5,299 bases of DNA from RGIG3994 sp045589735 (GTDB lineage: Bacteria > Bacillota > Clostridia > Oscillospirales > CAG-272). Below the pieces are notes generated by a model, which was not told the DNA's origin, did no database searches, and saw only the letters and a list, made by a program, of their open reading frames with translations. The stretch covers positions 1 through 5,299 of the forward strand of contig JAZNPQ010000067.1 of assembly GCA_045589735.1 (NCBI GenBank), in the 5' to 3' direction. How positions within the stretch are numbered: position 1 is the stretch's first letter; each line of letters opens with the position of its first letter. Below are positions 1 through 4,326 of this stretch, one piece after another. Position numbers and translations under genes: made by a program.

Positions 1-159
1 ATTACTCTCGGCATATTTTGCTTCGGCTATATTCGCGCTGATCGAAGAAGCACTGCGAACAAGTTGCTTTGTATATTCGGGGCGACCCTTAATTTTTGAG
101 CATAATTCAGTAATCTCAACCGCAAATTCAATCGCGAGCTCGTGCGAGGTTTTTGCCAT
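1..159 (-). CDS. Four-helix-bundle protein, S23 / 23S rRNA intervening-sequence protein family (3'-truncated by window edge)
   Basis: Only the first 53 residues are inside the window; the gene continues past position 1. They read as an amphipathic first helix (ELAIEFAVEITELCSKIKG, residues 7-25) followed by the family hallmark at residues 33-52: LVRSASSI, then SANIAEAKYAES. This matches the usual QLLRSxxSIGANIxEAxxAxS block of S23 proteins, which are normally about 115-125 residues. The usual glycine of IGAN is serine here. Family members fold as four-helix bundles and assemble as pentamers. They were named from open reading frames inside 23S rRNA intervening sequences and are homologous to Avd, the RNA/reverse-transcriptase-binding accessory protein of diversity-generating retroelements. 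The ATG at 159-157 is supported by an AAGGAG site 5 nt upstream. The gene lies just downstream of the hairpin array and on the same strand as rlmD. No reverse transcriptase or rRNA is visible. The family call is firm; the cellular role is unknown. Confidence 0.88.
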   Translation of the reverse strand, partial: MAKTSHELAIEFAVEITELCSKIKGRPEYTKQLVRSASSISANIAEAKYAESN

Positions 160-164
160 AAATA

Positions 165-170
165 CTCCTT
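165..170 (-). promoter_or_regulatory. Ribosome binding site of the S23-family gene
   Basis: AAGGAG on the minus strand with a 5-nt spacer to the ATG at 159. It lies 4 nt downstream of the last hairpin of the array (175-189). Its GGAGTA stretch (168-163) is complementary to TACTCC (192-187), which comprises part of that hairpin plus the adjacent linker. Folding of the array could therefore affect its accessibility. Confidence 0.8.
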
Positions 171-174
171 TTGG

Positions 175-307
175 TCCACCTACGGTGGAGTAATATGGAC
201 GGCGTTGCCGTCATGATATAGCGCAACTTCGTCGCGCGTGATATGGAAAGCCGTTGGCTTTCGTGATATGCTTGCTATCGCAAGCGTGATATGCGCACTT
301 TGTGCGC
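175..307 (+). repeat. Left arm of the hairpin array (six hairpins, five GTGATAT-sense linkers)
   Basis: Linkers in order are GTAATAT (190-196), ATGATAT (213-219), then three exact GTGATAT (238-244, 263-269, 286-292). The two variant linkers are the ones nearest the S23 gene. Hairpins of this arm have loops TAC, GTT, TTC, GTT, TATC and TTT. Single extra bases follow the first three linkers (G197, A220, G245) and none follow the last two, where the stem begins at once. Confidence 0.9.
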
Positions 308-327
308 GTGGAACGCCATCGCCTTAC
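308..327. other. Centre of the array where unit polarity inverts
   Basis: These 20 nt separate the last left-arm hairpin from the first right-arm hairpin and contain no intact linker. The segment begins GTGG, which may be the remains of a GTGATAT linker. It can form only a weak imperfect stem (GT/AC, AA/TT and two G-C pairs, with a bulge). It shares GAACGC with the stem at 370-384 and CCTTAC with the reverse complement of the GTAAGG at 421-426, so it may be a scar of lost hairpins. Confidence 0.6.
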
Positions 328-437
328 GTCGCGCAAGCGACATATCACGCACCGACAGGTGCATATCACGAACGCGAAGCGTTCCATATCACGACACCGT
401 AGGTGTCTATATCACGCGCCGTAAGGCGTTATATCAC
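328..437 (-). repeat. Right arm of the hairpin array (five hairpins and five ATATCAC linkers)
   Basis: Five linkers, all exactly ATATCAC on the plus strand (342-348, 363-369, 386-392, 409-415, 431-437), so GTGATAT on the minus strand. Hairpins are 328-341, 349-362, 370-384, 393-407 and 416-429. Extra unpaired bases (C385, T408, T430) precede the last three linkers and are the positional partners of G245, A220 and G197 in the left arm. The TGA of the linker at 437-431 is the stop codon of rlmD. Confidence 0.9.
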
Positions 438-1822
438 GTCGCTTTGTCTGACCGCGTCAGACAAACGACACTCTCGACGTGTCCCGTCCTCGGAAACATA
501 TCGACCGGCGTGACCTCACCTTTTATTTCGTATCCGTACTTCATAAACTCCGCACAGTCACGCGCAAGTGTGTCGGGTCCGCACGAAACGTATACCACTC
601 TCGGTATCTTTCTGTCCGCAATATACTTTATAAGCTCAGGTGTGCTTCCCTTTCTCGGCGGGTCCAGTATTACCACGTCCGCCTTTATCTCTTTTCCGCT
701 TTCTCTTTCGGCGAGTCCGAGTATTCCCTCGGTGTCACTCGCGTCTCCGCAATAAAAATCCGCGTTCTCTATTCCGTTTATCTCTGCATTCATTTTAGCA
801 CATTCCACAGCATCGGCAACTATCTCGACACCGACAAGTCTCCTCACGTTCTTTGCCATAGTAAGTCCTATAGAGCCCGTACCGCAATAGAGGTCGAGCA
901 GCATTTCATTCCCCGTAAGCTCTGCTTTTTCGGCGGCTTTGCTGTAAAGGAGCTCCGCTCCGTCGTGGTTTACCTGCCAGAACGACGCAGGCTTTATTCT
1001 GAATCTGAGCCCGAGAAGCGTATCTTCAATATATTCGTTTCCCTTAAGACAAACGTATTCCTTACCCGTGACGACGTTCGTCTCTTCTCTGTTATAATTG
1101 AGCATTACACTCGTCACGTTTTCAAATCTCGCGGTCAGCTTTTCGGCAAAATCCACGTTAAAAGCTTCACTTTCGCGACGCAGAACAAGGCAGACCATTA
1201 TCTCACCCGTTCCCTTGCCCTCACGTATGTAGATATGGCGCAAAACACCGGTGCCGTTTGTTTCATCATATGCTTTTATTCCCTTTTCTTCGGCAAAGCG
1301 ACAGACGAAATCAACTATTTCGGCAAAGATCTTCGGCTGAAGCGGACATTTTTCACTTGCCGCCAGCTTATGCGTTTTTGCGGCGTAAAAGCCCGAAGCG
1401 AGTCCTCTTTTGGTGTTTGCTACGGGATATTGCGCTTTATTACGGTATTCGGTCGTCTCCCCTGTCGAAAGCACGTGACCAACCTTAACGTCGTGCAGTC
1501 CCGCTTTTTTAAACACGTTTACCACGTATTCGCGCTTAAGCTCAAGCTCACGCTCGTAGGTTATATGCCTATAAACACAGCCGCCACAGCTCTCGGGCGC
1601 TGTGCATATATCGTTTTGTGTACGGTACTCCGACGGCTCATCCACACTTTCAAGCCTTGCAACGAGAAAGCTTTTATTTACCTTTATGACCTTTGCCGTG
1701 ACCGTATCACCGCAGACACCGCCCGGGACGAACACGACCTGACCGTCGTCAAGTCTGCCGACCCCGCAGCCGAGGTTGTTAAGATCCGTGAGCGTAAGCT
1801 TTACGGTATCGCCCTTTTTCAT
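434..1822 (-). CDS. rlmD: 23S rRNA (uracil-5-)-methyltransferase, RlmD/RumA (RlmCD) family
   Basis: A complete 462-residue protein, normal length for the family. It transfers a methyl group from S-adenosylmethionine to C5 of a uridine in 23S rRNA (U1939 in E. coli; the Bacillus enzyme also modifies U747). An N-terminal TRAM RNA-binding domain covers about residues 1-58. Four cysteines for a [4Fe-4S] cluster follow: C73, C79, C82 (CTAPESCGGC) and C159. The Rossmann SAM-binding domain has DLYCGTGSIGL at 310-320 and DPPR at 387-390. The catalytic cysteine is C414 in YVSCGPDTLARD, and the general base is E450 in TGHVE. All key residues are present, so it should be active. The ATG at 1822-1820 overlaps the upstream stop codon (ATGA) and has GGAG 8 nt upstream, suggesting coupled translation. 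The C-terminal tail after HVESVVCL is TRSDKAT, encoded by the array's terminal hairpin, with the stop inside an array linker. Whether the rRNA target is U1939, U747 or both cannot be told. Confidence 0.96.
   Translation of the reverse strand: MKKGDTVKLTLTDLNNLGCGVGRLDDGQVVFVPGGVCGDTVTAKVIKVNKSFLVARLESVDEPSEYRTQNDICTAPESCGGCVYRHITYERELELKREYVVNVFKKAGLHDVKVGHVLSTGETTEYRNKAQYPVANTKRGLASGFYAAKTHKLAASEKCPLQPKIFAEIVDFVCRFAEEKGIKAYDETNGTGVLRHIYIREGKGTGEIMVCLVLRRESEAFNVDFAEKLTARFENVTSVMLNYNREETNVVTGKEYVCLKGNEYIEDTLLGLRFRIKPASFWQVNHDGAELLYSKAAEKAELTGNEMLLDLYCGTGSIGLTMAKNVRRLVGVEIVADAVECAKMNAEINGIENADFYCGDASDTEGILGLAERESGKEIKADVVILDPPRKGSTPELIKYIADRKIPRVVYVSCGPDTLARDCAEFMKYGYEIKGEVTPVDMFPRTGHVESVVCLTRSDKAT
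438..469 (-). repeat. Long hairpin at the rlmD 3' end, terminal unit of the array
   Basis: A perfect 10-bp inverted repeat, TTTGTCTGAC (443-452) and GTCAGACAAA (456-465), closes a 3-nt loop. It is extended by GTCG/CGAC with C442 bulged. It lies wholly inside the rlmD reading frame, encoding the last residues before the stop. The minus strand has no T-run after it, so it is not a textbook intrinsic terminator. It could still slow polymerase or protect the 3' end of the upstream mRNA. Confidence 0.8.
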
Positions 1823-2466
1823 ACGTAAAACTCCGCCATATCCTCAAGTCTGAGAGCGCAGGCATTCTCCGCGGAAACACAGATATTATCACCGACACGG
1901 GTTATTTTTTCGTATTTTTCGGTTGCGTCGGCTGTTACTGTTATTTTTTCGTCAAAATAATTTTTATTCATATCGAGAGCGACCGACACAAAGCTTGAAG
2001 GCTCAAGGTCGTAAAGGTCTGCGTCTGTGTCATCATCGGAAAGACCTCGCGGAAGTATTATAAATTCTTTTCCCTTGACGTCCGCTTCCTCGAATAATGC
2101 AAAATCGCTGAGGTAATCTATAATACCCTCTCTCATATCTTCGTCAAGCTCACGGAACGCGTCAAGCACGTCCTTGCCGCCCTCGAGCATCCAGGACTGC
2201 ATCTCGGCTATATATGCTTCGTCTGGTGTGCCTCCTTTTTTGAGCATCTTATCAAATCCGCCGAGCATACGCAGAGCCTTATAGTCCGAAACGCTCATTA
2301 TCGGATAGGCGTTTGCCATCATACTGAGCTCGGTCAAAAGTCCGAGATCTCCTGCTGCAAGACCGCCGAGAGGATATATCACGTCTCTGTCCGTAATTCC
2401 CGCTTTTTCTTTAAGTTCGTTGAATTTATTAAGGTCTCCGTTAAGACCGCAAACAACATACGTCAT
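1819..2466 (-). CDS. Degenerate PPP-family serine/threonine phosphatase homologue, probable pseudophosphatase
   Basis: 215 residues, intact frame. Order and spacing follow bacterial calcineurin-like PPP phosphatases: a YVVxxxxG start, a YxLGxxxxG second strand, a PIMxxxxY third block, the helical insert ELDEDMREGIIDYLSDFALF (106-125), a GKEFIILxxGL strand (132-142), and a LRLEDMAEFYV end (205-215). The metal-binding and catalytic motifs are replaced. The DxHG block reads GLNG (7-10, both ligands gone). GDxVDRG reads GGLAAGD (34-40). GNHE reads SVSD (58-61). The histidine of VHAGL is P139. GHTPT is not recognisable; ADATE occupies that region (179-183). Known active members need these Asp/His/Asn ligands for a two-metal centre, so phosphatase activity is unlikely. 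The intact frame, good ribosome site and ATGA coupling to rlmD argue for a kept function, perhaps binding or regulation. The family assignment rests on alignment by eye. Confidence 0.8.
   Translation of the reverse strand: MTYVVCGLNGDLNKFNELKEKAGITDRDVIYPLGGLAAGDLGLLTELSMMANAYPIMSVSDYKALRMLGGFDKMLKKGGTPDEAYIAEMQSWMLEGGKDVLDAFRELDEDMREGIIDYLSDFALFEEADVKGKEFIILPRGLSDDDTDADLYDLEPSSFVSVALDMNKNYFDEKITVTADATEKYEKITRVGDNICVSAENACALRLEDMAEFYV
1831..1834 (-). promoter_or_regulatory. Ribosome binding site of rlmD, inside the upstream gene
   Basis: GGAG with an 8-nt spacer to the rlmD ATG. It lies within the last codons of the phosphatase-like gene (the GAG codon of the AEFYV end), so ribosomes ending the upstream gene would pass over it. 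Confidence 0.65.
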
Positions 2467-2475
2467 TTTTGTTTT

Positions 2476-2482
2476 CTCCTTT
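2476..2482 (-). promoter_or_regulatory. Ribosome binding site of the pseudophosphatase gene
   Basis: AAAGGAG with a 9-nt spacer to the ATG at 2466, in the 18-nt gap after the exporter gene's TAA. The gap has no room for a promoter or terminator, so the gene is co-transcribed with the exporter. Confidence 0.8.
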
Positions 2483-2484
2483 AT

Positions 2485-4326
2485 TTATGAAAACTGTGAA
2501 TTGTAAAGTGTATAATAGAATCCGCCGAGCGAGAGAAGCTCCTCGTGGTTTCCCTGCTCTATTACGTTACCGTCCTTTACAACGAGTATCGTATCGGCAT
2601 TTTGTATTGTTGAAAGCCTGTGGGCTATAATAAAGCAGGTTCTGTCCTTCATAAGCTCGTTCATAGCCTCCTGTATCTTTATCTCGGTACGTGAGTCAAC
2701 GTTTGACGTCGCCTCGTCGAGTATCAGCATCGGCGACTTCGGAAGCATTGCTCTTGCTATCGTTATAAGCTGCTTCTGCCCCTTTGAAATATTTACTCCG
2801 TCGTCAGACAGTACCGTATCGTATCCGTAGGGGAGTGCTTCAATAAACGAATGTATCTTTGCCGCCTTTGCAGCCGCGACAACGTCCTCCATCGTCGCAT
2901 CCTCACGACCGTACGTGATATTATCGAATATCGTGCCGTAAAACAACCACGTATCCTGAAGCACCATTGTATATGACTTACGAAGGCTGTTACGAGTGAC
3001 CTCACGTATCTCCGAGCCGTCCACACTTATCTCTCCGCCGTCAATATCGTAAAATCGCATAAGCAGATTTATTACGGTAGTCTTTCCCGCGCCCGTAGGG
3101 CCTACTATCGCCACCGTCTGTCCCTCTTTTGCGTGGAGCGAGAGGTTGTGTATTATCGTTTTTTCGGGAATATAACCGAATTTTACGTTTTCAAGCTCCA
3201 CGTCCCCCTTGACATCGGTCAGTACGGTTGCGTTTTCCTTGTCTTTTGGCTCAGGCTCCTCGTCGATAATTCTGAAAACACGCTCAGCTGCCGAGAAAGC
3301 CGACTGGAATTCGTGAATTATGTTGGCGAATTCGTTTATGGGTCCTGCAAATTTACGCGAATACATAACGAATTTTGATACTCCGCCTATAGTTATATAA
3401 AACGAGAACCAAGCCGCGCCTTCCACAAAATATCCCGTTTCAGAATACAGGAAAAGTATTCCTCCGAATATCATTATAAGTGACAGCGACAGGTTGTTTA
3501 TAAAGTTTACGAACGGACCTATTATCGCGCCGTGATAGTCTGCGTCGTAATAGGCATCGACAGCTTCCTTGTTGCGTTCGTCAAAGCGTCCCGTTATCGT
3601 TGCCTCGCGTCTGTACGCCCTTATGGTTTTTGAGCCTGACAGCATCTCCTCGGCGTATCCGTTAAGCTCTCCGAGCTTTTGCGAGCGCTTGCGGAAAAGC
3701 GGCTTTATCTTTTTTGATTTGTACCTTGTAAACAGTATAGACACAGGTACGGTTATAAAAAACACGAGTATCAGCGGCTTTGATATCCTATACATAAAAT
3801 ACAGCGAGCCTACGACTGTATATACGCTTGTCAGTATCTGTATCAGGTCATGCGAGAGGGTGGAATTGACCGTATCTATATCGTAGGATATACGGCTTAT
3901 TATATCACCTGTCGCGTGAGTATCAAAATACCCGACGGGAAGAGTTGTCAGCTTTTCAAAAAGCTGCTTTCTCATGGAATATATTATTCTCTGACTGAGA
4001 TTTACCATTACAACGGTCATCACGTACGAAAGCACCGCCGCCGCAATATAACAGACGAGCATTTTATAGAAATTGCTCATTACCGTGTCCATCTGTACTC
4101 CGTTTTTATCGGCTATTGCGTCAACCGCGTTTCCGAGAAAATCGGGGCCCATCAGCGCAAGCTGGTTTGAAAGAAGCGTCATGCAAAGTGCTAAGATAAC
4201 AAGAGGCCAGTGCTTCAGCATATATCCGAGAAGTCTTACCATAACTCCTCTGCGCGTCTTTTTATCGAGCTTCTCGGGTTGTCTGTGCTTGTTTGGATTA
4301 TTGTCAGGTCTTCCTCCTCTATTCAA
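2485..4326 (-). CDS. ABC exporter half-transporter (permease fused to ATPase), catalytically complete subunit of a heterodimer
   Basis: 613 residues counting from a TTG start at 4326. A basic soluble N-terminus is followed by a type I exporter membrane domain with six predicted spans (about 40-60, 88-109, 160-180, 184-203, 268-294 and 302-325). The ATPase domain starts near residue 375: Walker A GPTGAGKT (409-416), Q-loop Q457, signature NISKGQ (512-517), Walker B MLILDEATS (533-541) with catalytic E538, and switch H569. The signature is non-canonical (SKGQ for SGGQ). It should sit in the cytoplasmic membrane and export drugs, lipids or peptides as a BmrCD/LmrCD/TM287-288-like pair; the substrate cannot be read from sequence. 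A GTG at 4335 is also in frame but overlaps the GGAGG, so the TTG 8 nt downstream of it is preferred; TTG at 4329 is the alternative. It overlaps the upstream partner's end by 8 nt, implying coupled synthesis. Confidence 0.95.
   Translation of the reverse strand: MNRGGRPDNNPNKHRQPEKLDKKTRRGVMVRLLGYMLKHWPLVILALCMTLLSNQLALMGPDFLGNAVDAIADKNGVQMDTVMSNFYKMLVCYIAAAVLSYVMTVVMVNLSQRIIYSMRKQLFEKLTTLPVGYFDTHATGDIISRISYDIDTVNSTLSHDLIQILTSVYTVVGSLYFMYRISKPLILVFFITVPVSILFTRYKSKKIKPLFRKRSQKLGELNGYAEEMLSGSKTIRAYRREATITGRFDERNKEAVDAYYDADYHGAIIGPFVNFINNLSLSLIMIFGGILFLYSETGYFVEGAAWFSFYITIGGVSKFVMYSRKFAGPINEFANIIHEFQSAFSAAERVFRIIDEEPEPKDKENATVLTDVKGDVELENVKFGYIPEKTIIHNLSLHAKEGQTVAIVGPTGAGKTTVINLLMRFYDIDGGEISVDGSEIREVTRNSLRKSYTMVLQDTWLFYGTIFDNITYGREDATMEDVVAAAKAAKIHSFIEALPYGYDTVLSDDGVNISKGQKQLITIARAMLPKSPMLILDEATSNVDSRTEIKIQEAMNELMKDRTCFIIAHRLSTIQNADTILVVKDGNVIEQGNHEELLSLGGFYYTLYNSQFS

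Larger units (their letters stand above)
175..469. repeat. Symmetric hairpin array: 12 hairpins, 7-nt GTGATAT linkers, polarity inverted at the centre
   Basis: On the plus strand the hairpins are: TCCACC/GGTGGA (175-189), GACGGC/GCCGTC (198-212), GCGCAAC/GTCGCGC with one mismatch (221-237), GAAAGCC/GGCTTTC (246-262), GCTTGC/GCAAGC (270-285), GCGCAC/GTGCGC (293-307), GTCGC/GCGAC (328-341), GCACC/GGTGC (349-362), GAACGC/GCGTTC (370-384), GACACC/GGTGTC (393-407), GCGCC/GGCGT (416-429) and a long one (438-469). The first five linkers are GTGATAT-like (190, 213, 238, 263, 286). The last five are ATATCAC (342, 363, 386, 409, 431). Periods are 21-25 nt. Stems differ almost everywhere while linkers are conserved. 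The loops also obey the inversion: read in the GTGATAT sense, most are T-rich 3-4-mers such as TAC, TTC, TTAC or TGTC. The element fills the whole rlmD-S23 gap and runs into the rlmD coding end. It may be a structured RNA, a REP-like mobile palindrome cluster, or a 5' leader of the S23 gene. The structure is seen directly; the function is unknown. Confidence 0.93.

Noticed and set aside
160..433. Separate promoter for the S23 gene
   Set aside because: No convincing -35/-10 pair was found on the minus strand; the TATA-like strings are the array linkers.
175..437. CRISPR array
   Set aside because: The conserved unit is only 7 nt, the intervening pieces are themselves palindromes of 14-17 nt, and orientation inverts in the middle. 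No cas gene is present.
438..469. Classical intrinsic terminator after rlmD
   Set aside because: The stem is good, but no T-run follows on the minus strand, and the stem lies inside the coding sequence.
1..469. Diversity-generating retroelement or 23S rRNA intervening sequence
   Set aside because: Suggested by the S23/Avd-like gene, but there is no reverse transcriptase, no template/variable repeat pair and no rRNA sequence in the window. The neighbour beyond position 1 cannot be seen.
291..755. Plus-strand open frame starting inside the hairpin array
   Set aside because: It begins in an array linker and runs antisense through rlmD. There is no ribosome site and no recognisable protein.
479..1828. 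A 449-codon open frame on the plus strand opposite rlmD
   Set aside because: It lies antisense to a gene with every motif of the methyltransferase family, and its translation is rich in R, S, Y and F with no recognisable domain. It is a codon-bias shadow.
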